A stretch of 56,820 nucleotides of DNA from CAYPCH01 sp964409165. Lineage in GTDB: Bacteria > Bacillota > Clostridia > Acetivibrionales > Acetivibrionaceae. A program made the position numbers and the translations under genes. The notes under the pieces are model-generated. The model was not told where the DNA came from. It did not search any database and saw only the letters and a program-made list of their open reading frames with translations. The stretch is from the NCBI GenBank assembly GCA_964409165.1, contig CAYPCH010000005.1, positions 1 to 56,820 on the forward strand, written 5' to 3'. Positions 24,767 through 33,449 of this stretch are shown piece by piece. Position 1 is the stretch's first letter. Every line of letters starts with the position of its first letter.

Positions 24767-25903
24767 ATGGCTGACAAGAGGGATTACTATGAAGTCCTCG
24801 GGGTTGATAAAAGTGCATCCGATGCTGATATAAAGAAAGCATACAGAAAACTTGCAAAGCAGTATCATCCTGATATGAATCCCGGGGATAAAACTGCAGA
24901 AGGTAAATTCAAAGAGGCAAACGAAGCTTATGAGGTCTTGAGTGAGCCTCAAAAGAGAGCGCAGTATGACCAATTTGGTCATGCGGGTATGAATGCCGGA
25001 GGTTTCAACGGCGGCTTTGGGGATTTTGACTTTGGCGGTTTTGGTGATATTTTTGAAACCTTCTTCGGTGGTTCCGGTTTTGGTGGAAGAACTTCGAGAA
25101 CCGGAAGAGGTCCGCAAAAAGGTGCAGATATTAAGCTTTCGATGGAAATAAGTTTTGAGGAGGCAGCCTTCGGAGTTGAAAAAGAGGTTTCGATAGACAG
25201 AATGGAAAGATGTGAAAAATGTGCAGGTTCAGGTTCAAAGCCGGGTCACCAGTCCTCAACCTGTCGTCAATGTAGTGGAACAGGTCAGATACAGTATAAG
25301 CAGAGAACACCTTTTGGCCAGTTTGTAAACATTAAGACATGTGACGTTTGTCATGGGGAAGGGAAAATAATAACAGACCCTTGTGATAGTTGCAACGGAA
25401 AAGGAAGGGTAAGAAAATCGGTAAAACGATCATTAAATGTACCGGCAGGCATTGACGATGGACAGACAATTTTATTAAGGGGAGAGGGGGAACCGGGAAC
25501 GAAAGGCGGTCCTTCGGGAGACCTTAATATAATGGTCAGGGTAAAACCTCACCCAATTTTCCAGCGTCAGGGAAACGATGTAATATGTGAAATGCCCATA
25601 ACCTTTGTTCAGGCTACGTTAGGCTCTGAAATGGAGGTTCCTACTCTTGATGGGAAGGTCAAATATACTGTTCCGGAGGGAACACAAACCGGCGCAATAT
25701 TCAGGTTGAAAGGGAAAGGCATACCGTTCCTGCGTGGGAGTGGCAGGGGAGACCAACGTGTTAGAGTCAACATTGAAGTACCAAAAAAGCTAAATGATAA
25801 GCAGAAAGAGTTGCTGAGAGAATTTGCGGAACTCAGTGGTGATGAGGTTCATGAACAGAGGAAAAGTTTCTTTGATAAGATGAAGGATGCTCTTGGAATG
25901 TAA
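24767..25903 (+). CDS. dnaJ: Molecular chaperone DnaJ
   Basis: 378 residues, with GAAGGAG upstream. The J domain has the HPD triad (QYHPDMNPG), a Gly/Phe-rich region follows (about 76-115), then four zinc-finger repeats (CEKCAGSGSK, CRQCSGTGQ, CDVCHGEGK, CDSCNGKGR), and two C-terminal substrate-binding domains. It is a full type I DnaJ that stimulates DnaK ATPase and delivers clients. It has its own predicted promoter. Confidence 0.97.
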   Translation: MADKRDYYEVLGVDKSASDADIKKAYRKLAKQYHPDMNPGDKTAEGKFKEANEAYEVLSEPQKRAQYDQFGHAGMNAGGFNGGFGDFDFGGFGDIFETFFGGSGFGGRTSRTGRGPQKGADIKLSMEISFEEAAFGVEKEVSIDRMERCEKCAGSGSKPGHQSSTCRQCSGTGQIQYKQRTPFGQFVNIKTCDVCHGEGKIITDPCDSCNGKGRVRKSVKRSLNVPAGIDDGQTILLRGEGEPGTKGGPSGDLNIMVRVKPHPIFQRQGNDVICEMPITFVQATLGSEMEVPTLDGKVKYTVPEGTQTGAIFRLKGKGIPFLRGSGRGDQRVRVNIEVPKKLNDKQKELLREFAELSGDEVHEQRKSFFDKMKDALGM

Positions 25904-25938
25904 GTGATGTAAGTTGGATTATTACGGAGGAAAATCTA

Positions 25939-26883
25939 ATGAAATGGTTTGAGATAAAAGTTATAACTACTCAGGAGGCCAGTGATGCGGTTACTGAAAT
26001 GCTTACTGTAGCCGGAGCAGGTGGTACTTCCATAGAAGACCCAAATGATATCAGGCAGGAAATTTTAAAACCGAATACTCTGGATTATGCTGATGAAGAA
26101 TTTTTAGATAGTCTTGGTGAAGATGTGGTTATCAAGGCTTATTTTCATGGAGATAATAATATTGAAGAGCTTACTTCTCTGATAAAAGAAAAAATCAAAT
26201 TTATCGGTAATTTCCTTAATGTTGGAAAAGGATATGAAGGGTACACAGAAGTTGACGATGAAGATTGGGGTACATCATGGAAGAAATACTACAAACCTCT
26301 TCATTTGACAGATAAGTTGGTTATTAAGCCATCATGGGAAAGTTACGATAAAAGTAATGAGGAAATAATAATCGAGCTTGATCCCGGAATGGCTTTTGGA
26401 ACCGGAACTCATGAAACTACCAGAATGTGTGCAGTTTTACTTGAAAAATATATGAAAAAAGGCGACAGGATTATTGATGTGGGTTGCGGTACGGGAATTC
26501 TTGCCATTATAGCAGCAAAGTTGGGAGCTTCATTTGTTACAGCGGTTGATATTGATGAGGTTGCAGTAAGGGTAGCAAAGGAAAACATTCAAATAAACAA
26601 TGCAACTACATCAGTTAATGTTCAGAAGGGTGTATTGAATGACATAGAGAAGGAAGAATATGACATTATTACTGCAAATATTATTGCAGATGTTATTATA
26701 GATGTATCAGGGAGCGTCAGTTCATATTTGAAAAAAGGTGGACTGCTCATAACATCAGGTATAATAAAGGAACGAAGCTGTGAAGTAATTGATGCATACG
26801 AGAAAAAAGGTTTTTTGAAAGAGGAAGTTCAAGAACTTGGTGAATGGGTGGCGATAGTGTTTAAATGTCTAGGTTCTTTATAA
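25939..26883 (+). CDS. prmA: Ribosomal protein L11 methyltransferase
   Basis: 314 residues, with GGAGG nine bases before the ATG. An N-terminal L11-recognition ferredoxin-like domain is followed by the SAM-binding Rossmann fold (DPGMAFGTGTHETT, IIDVGCGTGILAIIAAK, ITANIIADVI). It trimethylates L11 at lysines and the N-terminus. The gene follows dnaJ by 35 bases and overlaps rsmE by 19 bases, so translation is probably coupled. Confidence 0.95.
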   Translation: MKWFEIKVITTQEASDAVTEMLTVAGAGGTSIEDPNDIRQEILKPNTLDYADEEFLDSLGEDVVIKAYFHGDNNIEELTSLIKEKIKFIGNFLNVGKGYEGYTEVDDEDWGTSWKKYYKPLHLTDKLVIKPSWESYDKSNEEIIIELDPGMAFGTGTHETTRMCAVLLEKYMKKGDRIIDVGCGTGILAIIAAKLGASFVTAVDIDEVAVRVAKENIQINNATTSVNVQKGVLNDIEKEEYDIITANIIADVIIDVSGSVSSYLKKGGLLITSGIIKERSCEVIDAYEKKGFLKEEVQELGEWVAIVFKCLGSL

Positions 26884-27614
26884 AACGGCAGGATATAGAT
26901 TCCGGTGCTGTTTGTATTACCGGAGAAGATGTTATTCACATAAAAAAAGTATTGAGATTGAAGATTGGAGATACTATAATAGTAAGTGATGGTTGCGGTA
27001 CGGATTATCTTGTTAAAATAAAGGAAATCGACGATAGTTGCGTATATGCCGATATAATTCACACTATGGTCAATTTAACAGAACCTCCGATTGACATCGT
27101 ACTTTTTCAAGGTGTGCCGAAATCTGACAAAATGGACTTTATAATTCAAAAAAGCGTAGAGCTGGGTGTAAGAAAAATAATTCCTGTTATTACAGAAAGG
27201 ACTATAGTAAGAATTGACAATAAAAAAGATGCACAGAAGAAACATGAAAGATGGAACCGAATTTCTTTAGAAGCATCAAAACAGTGCAACAGGGGGTTTG
27301 TTCCAGAGGTAAGCATGCCTGTTTGCTATGAAGAGGCATTTAACCATATGAATGACTCGGATCTGATAATTATACCTTATGAGAAAGAAACAGCAGGCAG
27401 TTTTAAGAAAATTTTAAAGAATAACATCGATATAAAAAGTGTATCCGTTATAGTAGGACCTGAAGGTGGATTTACTGAAAAAGAAGTGGAAAAAGCACTG
27501 GGATACGGTGCAAACGCTATTACCCTTGGACCGAGGATACTAAGAACAGAAACTGCTGGAATTACCGTTTTGTCAATACTCATGTATGAACTGGGGGATG
27601 TGGGCTATGAATAA
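26865..27614 (+). CDS. rsmE: 16S rRNA (uracil(1498)-N3)-methyltransferase
   Basis: 249 residues. A PUA-like N-terminal domain precedes the SPOUT knot with QGVPKSDKMDFIIQKSVELG, the SAM loop VGPEGGFTEKEVE and LGPRILRTETA. It methylates U1498 of 16S rRNA. It overlaps both neighbours: prmA by 19 bases upstream and the response-regulator gene by 8 bases downstream. Confidence 0.95.
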   Translation: MSRFFIKRQDIDSGAVCITGEDVIHIKKVLRLKIGDTIIVSDGCGTDYLVKIKEIDDSCVYADIIHTMVNLTEPPIDIVLFQGVPKSDKMDFIIQKSVELGVRKIIPVITERTIVRIDNKKDAQKKHERWNRISLEASKQCNRGFVPEVSMPVCYEEAFNHMNDSDLIIIPYEKETAGSFKKILKNNIDIKSVSVIVGPEGGFTEKEVEKALGYGANAITLGPRILRTETAGITVLSILMYELGDVGYE

Positions 27615-27978
27615 TTTAAGCTTTGTTGTTGTTGATGATGCAGTTTTTATGCGCACTTTGCTAAAGAAAATGATAGAGGAAACAGATACATACAAGGTGG
27701 TTGGAGAAGGTTCCAATGGATTTGAGGCAATTGAACAGGCTAAACTCCATAAACCTGATATAATGACCTTGGATATAACCATGCCGGACATGGATGGAAT
27801 ACAGGCAGTTGGTGAGATATTGAAATGCAGTCCCGACACGAAAATTATAATGGTCTCTGCAATGGGACAGCAATCCATGGTAATTGAAGCGATAAAGCAT
27901 GGAGCAAAGGATTTTGTTATAAAGCCTTTTGAAAAGACAAGGGTATTGCAGGCTATAAAGAATGTGTTGGAAACTTGA
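27607..27978 (+). CDS. Single-domain CheY-like response regulator
   Basis: 123 residues from the ATG at 27607, with GGGGGATGTGGG upstream; a start at 27586 would add seven residues without benefit. The receiver domain is complete: acidic pair D10-D11, phospho-acceptor D56 in TLDITMPDMDG, Ser in VSAMG, and the conserved Lys-Pro in VIKPF. No output domain is present, so it acts by protein contact, as CheY does with the flagellar motor. It is cotranslated with rsmE. No kinase or chemotaxis gene is adjacent, so the partner is unknown. Confidence 0.88.
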   Translation: MNNLSFVVVDDAVFMRTLLKKMIEETDTYKVVGEGSNGFEAIEQAKLHKPDIMTLDITMPDMDGIQAVGEILKCSPDTKIIMVSAMGQQSMVIEAIKHGAKDFVIKPFEKTRVLQAIKNVLET

Positions 27979-28102
27979 GTTATAATTAACGGATGTTCCT
28001 TAAGGAAGAAGCGAACTTCGATCTGCATTAAAAAAATGTATATTTGGAGCTTTTATTTTGAATTATAATTTAGAGAAATAGTCTTTAAATTGTGATTGAG
28101 TG

Positions 28103-28111
28103 TGTTATAAT
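28103..28111 (+). promoter_or_regulatory. Extended -10 promoter before yicC
   Basis: TGTTATAAT (TG 28103-28104, TATAAT 28106-28111) lies about 105 bases before the yicC start. It is probably the promoter of the yicC-remA-gmk-rpoZ-coaBC block. Confidence 0.45.
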
Positions 28112-28216
28112 ACCTAATGGAACCTAACATAGAAATATTATATATAAGAAACAAGAAAATGGAGAAAAAGATGTTCTTGTTGGCTTCTTAAAAGAAAATG
28201 TAAAGGGAAGATAAAT

Positions 28217-29095
28217 ATGATAAAAAGTATGACGGGCTTCGGAAGAGGAAAATCCCAAAAAGATGGTAAGGAATTCCTGGTTGAAATAAAAACCGTTAAC
28301 CACAGATACTGTGATGTTTTTATAAAGATGCCTAGGCAGATAGCATTCCTTGAGGAAAAAGTTAGGGCGACTATCGGTAAAAATATATCACGCGGTAAGA
28401 TTGATGTATTTATTAACTATGAGGATTTTGGAGAAGATTCAAAAAATGTATTAATTGATGAGGGTTTGGCAAAAACATATATAAAAAGTGTTGAGATGTT
28501 AAGGGATAAGTATGGGCTTAAGGATGATATAACAGTTTCTCTGGTAGCTAAATTTCCCGATATGATAAAAGTCGAGAAAGCTGAACAGGATGAGGAAGAA
28601 ATATGGAGCATACTGGAGAAAGCCTTGAAAAATGCACTTAATACATTGTTGACCATGAGAAGGTCTGAAGGTGAAGGTTTAAGGACTGATCTGCTGATGA
28701 GAGCTTCACATATTGAAGATGTTGTGAAAGAAATCGGCATAAGAGCACCTGATGTTGTAAAAGAATATAAAAACAGGCTTGAAAACAGGCTGAAAGAATT
28801 ATTGGAACAACAGGTGGTGGATGAAAACCGTATAGCAACTGAGATTGCAATATTTGCAGACAGGTGTAGTGTTGATGAGGAACTTGTAAGGCTTGCAAGC
28901 CATATAAGTCAGATGAGAGAAGCACTTGGTATGGAAGAGCCTGTAGGAAGGAAACTGGATTTCTTAATACAGGAAATGAACAGGGAAATAAATACAATAG
29001 GTTCTAAGGCTAATGATTTATATATAACGAAGAATGTAGTAGAAATAAAATGTGAGTTGGAAAAAATAAGAGAGCAAGCACAAAATATTGAATAA
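28217..29095 (+). CDS. YicC-family endoribonuclease
   Basis: 292 residues starting MIKSMTGFGRGK, the family hallmark, with KTVNHRYCDVFIKMPRQ and the C-terminal DUF1732 block (GRKLDFLIQEMNREINTIGS, KANDLYITKNVVEIKCELEK). E. coli YicC is an RNase that acts on structured RNA, and the family is widespread. It begins the common clostridial gene string yicC-remA-gmk-rpoZ-coaBC and is preceded by a short leader with an extended -10 promoter. Confidence 0.93.
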   Translation: MIKSMTGFGRGKSQKDGKEFLVEIKTVNHRYCDVFIKMPRQIAFLEEKVRATIGKNISRGKIDVFINYEDFGEDSKNVLIDEGLAKTYIKSVEMLRDKYGLKDDITVSLVAKFPDMIKVEKAEQDEEEIWSILEKALKNALNTLLTMRRSEGEGLRTDLLMRASHIEDVVKEIGIRAPDVVKEYKNRLENRLKELLEQQVVDENRIATEIAIFADRCSVDEELVRLASHISQMREALGMEEPVGRKLDFLIQEMNREINTIGSKANDLYITKNVVEIKCELEKIREQAQNIE

Positions 29096-29113
29096 TTGTT
29101 GGGAGGAATATTA

Positions 29114-29386
29114 ATGAAGTTGATAAACATAGGATTCGGAAATATTGTATCAGCTAACAGGCTTGTTGCAATAGTCAGTCCGGAGTCAGCACCTATCAAG
29201 AGGATAATCCAAGAGGCCAGGGACAGAGGCATGTTGGTTGATGCAACATATGGAAGGAGAACAAGAGCAGTTATTATAACAGACAGCGACCATATTATTT
29301 TATCTGCTGTCCAACCGGAGACGGTGGCACACAGGCTTAATGCCAAAGAAGCTGATGTTGTTGAAGCAGAAGTTTCGGAAGAATAG
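29114..29386 (+). CDS. remA: Extracellular matrix regulator RemA (DUF370)
   Basis: 90 residues from the ATG at 29114, after TTGGGAGG. The DUF370 pattern is clear: MKLINIGFGNIVSANRLVAI, SPESAPIKRIIQEARDRG, DATYGRRTRAVIITDSDH. RemA is a LytTR-like oligomeric DNA-binding protein that activates biofilm-matrix operons in Bacillus. In clostridia its targets are not settled. It lies 18 bases after yicC and 13 bases before gmk. Confidence 0.93.
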   Translation: MKLINIGFGNIVSANRLVAIVSPESAPIKRIIQEARDRGMLVDATYGRRTRAVIITDSDHIILSAVQPETVAHRLNAKEADVVEAEVSEE

Positions 29387-29399
29387 GAGGAACGGGTTG

Positions 29400-30002
29400 A
29401 TGTTCCGTGAAGGTCTCATAGTAGTGATTTCCGGTCCTTCTGGCGCAGGAAAGGGAACCGTTATAAACCTGCTAAAGGAAAGAGAGCATAATATCAGGTT
29501 ATCAGTTTCTGCTACAACAAGAAAGCCGAGAGATGGCGAAACTGACGGTATAAACTATTATTTCAAGACGCAGGATGAGTTCAGCAATATGATAGAAAAA
29601 GGTAAGCTTGTTGAATGGGTTAAGTACTGTGATAATTACTATGGTACTCCGAAGAAGGGTATAGAACAAACTGTAGAATCAGGCTTTGACTGCCTGCTAG
29701 AGATAGAAGTAGATGGTGCTTTAAATATAAAGGAGAATTATCCGCAAAGTGTTTCGATTTTCATTCTTCCGCCTTCCTTTCAAGAGCTGAAAAGAAGAAT
29801 TGAAGACAGAGGTACTGAAAGTGCAGAGGTTGTGATGAAGCGACTCGAAAGGGCTAAAAATGAAGTGAAATTTGTTGGCAGATATGATTACGTTGTGCTT
29901 AATGATGATATAGAGAATGCGGTACAAAGTATACAGAGTATATTGGTTGCTGAAAGGCTTAAATTTAAAAGAAATAAAGACATATTGAAAACGTTGACAT
30001 AA
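29400..30002 (+). CDS. gmk: Guanylate kinase
   Basis: 200 residues from the ATG at 29400, with AGGAGG upstream; the longer frame overlapping remA is not needed. The P-loop is GPSGAGKGT, followed by SVSATTRKPRDGE, YYGTP and LEIEVDGALNI. It converts GMP and ATP to GDP and ADP, feeding GTP and (p)ppGpp metabolism. Length and neighbours (remA, rpoZ) are standard. Confidence 0.96.
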   Translation: MFREGLIVVISGPSGAGKGTVINLLKEREHNIRLSVSATTRKPRDGETDGINYYFKTQDEFSNMIEKGKLVEWVKYCDNYYGTPKKGIEQTVESGFDCLLEIEVDGALNIKENYPQSVSIFILPPSFQELKRRIEDRGTESAEVVMKRLERAKNEVKFVGRYDYVVLNDDIENAVQSIQSILVAERLKFKRNKDILKTLT

Positions 30003-30069
30003 ACAATTAATATGTTTACAAGCATTTAGTTATAAAATTGGCTTGAATCTAAGGGAGGTTTTAGGTAAT

Positions 30070-30306
30070 ATGAAAGAAATCGTTAATAAAGAATTATCAA
30101 TGATTGAGCCGGGTATAAATTCTCTTCTTGATAAAGTGGATAGCAGATATACACTGGTTGTAGTGGCTGCAAAAAGGGCCAGGCAGTTGACAGAAGGAGC
30201 TAATAAGCTTACCGAATGCGATTCTGAAAAATCTGTAACTATTGCGATAAATGAAATTGACGAACAGAAGATTACATACATTAGGACAAAGAGCGGAATA
30301 AAATAA
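30070..30306 (+). CDS. rpoZ: DNA-directed RNA polymerase omega subunit
   Basis: 78 residues from the ATG at 30070, after GGGAGG. The omega core is recognisable (SRYTLVVVAAKRARQLTEGA). Omega assists assembly of beta' and RNA polymerase stability. Its place between gmk and coaBC is conserved across Firmicutes. Confidence 0.92.
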   Translation: MKEIVNKELSMIEPGINSLLDKVDSRYTLVVVAAKRARQLTEGANKLTECDSEKSVTIAINEIDEQKITYIRTKSGIK

Positions 30307-30388
30307 GACCATGAATCTTAACTTCTTTTAGTGTATTCATATATTGAGGCTCAAAGTGGCTCAGATTTTTTTTGGAAGGAAGAAGTTT

Positions 30389-31582
30389 ATGCTTAAGGGG
30401 AAAAGTGTTGTAGTTGGTGTATGCGGTGGTATTGCAGCATATAAGATAGTTGAAGTTGTAAGTAGGCTGGTAAAGCTTGAAGCAGACGTAGATGTTGTTA
30501 TGACTGAAAATGCGACTAGGTTTGTCACACCCCTTACATTTCAATCGATAACTCACAGACCTGTTATAACCGGCATGTTTAATGAACCGAAAGTATGGGA
30601 TATACAGCATATATCCCTTGCAAAGAAAGCGGATCTTGTTTTAATAGCACCTGCAACAGCCAATATATTAGGTAAAGTTGCATGTGGTATTGCTGATGAT
30701 ATGCTTTCAACTACTATTATGGCTACCAAGGCGCCAGTTCTTTTTGTTCCTGCCATGAATCATAACATGTATGATAATCCTATTGTTCAGGACAATATAA
30801 ATCGGCTGACTGGATTGGGCTATATTTTCATGCAACCGGAATCGGGACGCATGGCTGAAGGAACATTCGGCAAAGGGCGTTTGCCTGAACCGGAGTTTAT
30901 TGTAAACCGGATTGAAGAGCTTTTAATTGGAAAGAAGGATATGGCATGCCTTAAGGTTCTGATTACGGCTGGTCCCACAAGGGAAGCAATTGACCCTGTA
31001 AGATATATATCAAACCATTCTTCAGGCAAGATGGGTTATGCGATAGCTTCAGCGGCGGTTGAAAGAGGGGCGGATGTTTGTTTGGTTTCAGGACCGGTAA
31101 GCTTAAGTCCTCCTGAAAAGGCAGTGCTTGTAAATGTTGTCAGTGCCCAGCAAATGTATGATGAGGTGTTGAAAAGATATGGGGAGTATGACATAATTGT
31201 CATGGTTGCGGCTGTCGCCGATTATAGGTGTGAGGTTGTTGCCAGAAGTAAAATAAAAAAGTCGGAAGACAGACTTTTATTAAATTTTATAAAAAATCCT
31301 GATATAGCAAAAGAGCTTGGAAGGGTTAAGGGTAACAGGCTACTTATAGGCTTTAGTGCAGAAACAGAGAACCTTCTTGATAATGCAACACATAAAATGA
31401 GCAAAAAGAATATGGATATGATAGTAGCTAATGATATAACAATGGAAGGTGCTGGATTCGGAACCGACACAAATATTGTCAGAATTATAAAAAGAGATGG
31501 TATGATTGAGCTTCCAATAATGAGTAAAGGTGAGGTAGCACACAGAATACTGGATGAAGCCCTGTTAATTAAAAAGGCTTAG
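30389..31582 (+). CDS. coaBC: Bifunctional phosphopantothenoylcysteine decarboxylase/synthetase
   Basis: 397 residues from the ATG at 30389. The N-terminal CoaC flavoprotein has VCGGIAAYK, the catalytic His in TFQSITHRPV, and PAMNHNMYDNP. The C-terminal CoaB has ITAGPTREAIDPVRYISN, FSAETE and the KxKK-type motif KIKKSE. It makes 4'-phosphopantetheine for coenzyme A, the precursor used later in this window by the phosphopantetheinyl transferase. It is the last gene of the yicC-led block. Confidence 0.95.
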   Translation: MLKGKSVVVGVCGGIAAYKIVEVVSRLVKLEADVDVVMTENATRFVTPLTFQSITHRPVITGMFNEPKVWDIQHISLAKKADLVLIAPATANILGKVACGIADDMLSTTIMATKAPVLFVPAMNHNMYDNPIVQDNINRLTGLGYIFMQPESGRMAEGTFGKGRLPEPEFIVNRIEELLIGKKDMACLKVLITAGPTREAIDPVRYISNHSSGKMGYAIASAAVERGADVCLVSGPVSLSPPEKAVLVNVVSAQQMYDEVLKRYGEYDIIVMVAAVADYRCEVVARSKIKKSEDRLLLNFIKNPDIAKELGRVKGNRLLIGFSAETENLLDNATHKMSKKNMDMIVANDITMEGAGFGTDTNIVRIIKRDGMIELPIMSKGEVAHRILDEALLIKKA

Positions 31583-31699
31583 TGTCCCGTAAAAGAATTT
31601 GTTTGTGTATATGTTGCGTAAATAATTATAAATTGAAAAATTTGATTTTCATGATGCTATATTTATTATAAAATAAAGTTCATAAAGGAGGCTTTCTTG

Positions 31700-33088
31700 A
31701 TGGAAGTTGTAAAAACAATGGAGAAAATAGTTTCTTTGGCAAAAAACCGCGGTTTTGTTTACCCGGGGTCGGATATATATGGAGGGTTGGCAAATGCCTG
31801 GGATTATGGTCCGCTGGGAGTTGAACTTAAAAACAATGTTAAAAAGGCCTGGTGGAAAAAGTTTATACAGGAGAGTCCTTATAATGTCGGTGTTGACTGT
31901 GCAATACTTATGAATCCACAGGTTTGGGTTGCATCAGGTCATGTAGGAGGATTTAGTGATCCGCTTATAGACTGTAAGAATTGTAAAACAAGGCACAGAG
32001 CTGATAAAATGATAGAAGACTGGAATATGGAGAACAATCAGAATGTCCAGGTTGACGGATGGACTAATGAGCAGCTTTTGGAATACGTAAAAGAAAAGGC
32101 TGTCAAGTGCCCGAATTGTGGCTCGGCAAATTTTACCGACATAAGAAAGTTTAATCTTATGTTTAAGACATATCAAGGGGTTACAGAGGATTCAAGAGCT
32201 GAAATTTTCTTAAGACCCGAAACTGCCCAAGGCATATTTGTAAATTATAAGAATGTTCAGAGAACTACAAGGAAAAAGATACCTTTCGGCATCGGGCAAA
32301 TAGGAAAATCTTTTAGAAATGAGATTACTCCTGGTAATTTTACTTTTAGAACGCGAGAGTTTGAGCAAATGGAACTTGAATTTTTCTGTGAACCTGGAAA
32401 AGACCTTGAATGGTTTAATTACTGGAAAGATTTTTGTTACAACTGGCTTTTGAACCTGGGAATGAAAAAGGAAAATTTGAAGTTGCGTGACCACACTAAG
32501 GAGGAACTTTCTCATTACAGCAATGCTACCACTGACATTGAGTTCAAATTTCCGTTTGGTTGGGGAGAACTTTGGGGAATTGCTGACCGTACAGATTTTG
32601 ACTTGAAGCAACATATGGAGCACTCAAAAGATGACCTTTCATATTTTGATCCGGTAACGAATGAGAAATATGTACCTTATTGTGTAGAGCCTTCTCTTGG
32701 GGCAGACAGGGTAGTACTTGCTTTCCTCTGTGAGGCATATGATGAGGAAGAAGTAGCAGAAGGAGATGTCAGGGTTGTTCTACGCTTTCATCCTGTCCTT
32801 GCACCTGTAAAAATAGCTGTATTGCCTCTTTCAAAGAAGCTTGGAGATGACGCTTGCAAGGTATATGAAAAACTCACAAAAAATTATGTTTGCGAATACG
32901 ATGAGACAGGAAGCATAGGAAAAAGATACAGAAGGCAGGATGAGATAGGAACACCTTACTGCATAACTTTTGATTTTGACTCATTAGAGGACAAAAGCGT
33001 TACAATAAGAGACAGAGATTCCATGCAGCAGGAGAGGGTAAAGATAGATGAACTCGAAAGCTATTTCCATGGAAAATTTGATTTTTAA
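31700..33088 (+). CDS. glyQS: Glycyl-tRNA synthetase (dimeric, GlyQS type)
   Basis: 462 residues from the ATG at 31700, after GGAGG (a TTG immediately before it is in frame but unlikely). Class II motifs are clear: motif 1 near VYPGSDIYGGLANAWDYGPL, motif 2 FGIGQIGKSFRNEITP, motif 3 VEPSLGADRVVLAFL, and the C-terminal anticodon-binding domain APVKIAVLPLSKK. Zinc-binding cysteines occur in CKNCKTRHR and CPNCGS. No T-box leader is present in the 118-base gap upstream. A terminator follows at 33181. Confidence 0.96.
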   Translation: MEVVKTMEKIVSLAKNRGFVYPGSDIYGGLANAWDYGPLGVELKNNVKKAWWKKFIQESPYNVGVDCAILMNPQVWVASGHVGGFSDPLIDCKNCKTRHRADKMIEDWNMENNQNVQVDGWTNEQLLEYVKEKAVKCPNCGSANFTDIRKFNLMFKTYQGVTEDSRAEIFLRPETAQGIFVNYKNVQRTTRKKIPFGIGQIGKSFRNEITPGNFTFRTREFEQMELEFFCEPGKDLEWFNYWKDFCYNWLLNLGMKKENLKLRDHTKEELSHYSNATTDIEFKFPFGWGELWGIADRTDFDLKQHMEHSKDDLSYFDPVTNEKYVPYCVEPSLGADRVVLAFLCEAYDEEEVAEGDVRVVLRFHPVLAPVKIAVLPLSKKLGDDACKVYEKLTKNYVCEYDETGSIGKRYRRQDEIGTPYCITFDFDSLEDKSVTIRDRDSMQQERVKIDELESYFHGKFDF

Positions 33089-33180
33089 TGTTTGTGAATT
33101 ATTTTATGTCAGGTTTAAAATCAGTATTGTGTGTTCAATATTGATAAATTTACAAGAGACATAATGCAAATGGAATTATA

Positions 33181-33234
33181 GGATTGTGAGGAAAGAAGTA
33201 ATGGTAAAATGCTGATTTTCTCGCAATCTTTTTA
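33181..33234 (+). terminator. Intrinsic terminator after glyQS
   Basis: A nine-pair stem (33182-33190/33220-33228), extended by GAAA/TTTT pairing inside, is followed by a run of five T. Confidence 0.65.
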
Positions 33235-33296
33235 TAAGAGAAAGATTTTTATAACATAGGAAAATGAATTTTGTTTATTAAAATGCAAACAAAGTG

Positions 33297-33325
33297 TTGA
33301 AAAAAATGTAATATAATAATATTAT
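33297..33325 (+). promoter_or_regulatory. Promoter of the agrC-like gene
   Basis: TTGAAA (33297-33302), 17 bases, TATTAT (33320-33325), about 125 bases before the start codon. Confidence 0.5.
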
Positions 33326-33449
33326 TATATTGGTGAATTAGAGTACTGTAAAATTGTGAATGTAATAGGTTTGTTGCAGTACCTTGTATTAGAATTTGTT
33401 TCTAGAATTGATTTTAATTGTTTGATTGTTAAAATTGGGGGGGGAAGGC

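Larger units (their letters stand above)
33089..33449. other. Intergenic region: glyQS terminator and agrC-like promoter
   Basis: No gene is seen. The stem GATTGTGAG/CTCGCAATC (33182-33190 with 33220-33228) followed by TTTTTAT is an intrinsic terminator for glyQS. A promoter for the next gene is at 33297-33325. Its leader contains an inverted repeat, GTACTG (33343-33348) and CAGTAC (33377-33382), of unknown role. Confidence 0.6.

Noticed and set aside
31583..31699. Possible T-box riboswitch for glycyl-tRNA synthetase
   Set aside because: The gap is only 118 bases and has no T-box sequence or specifier-type stem.
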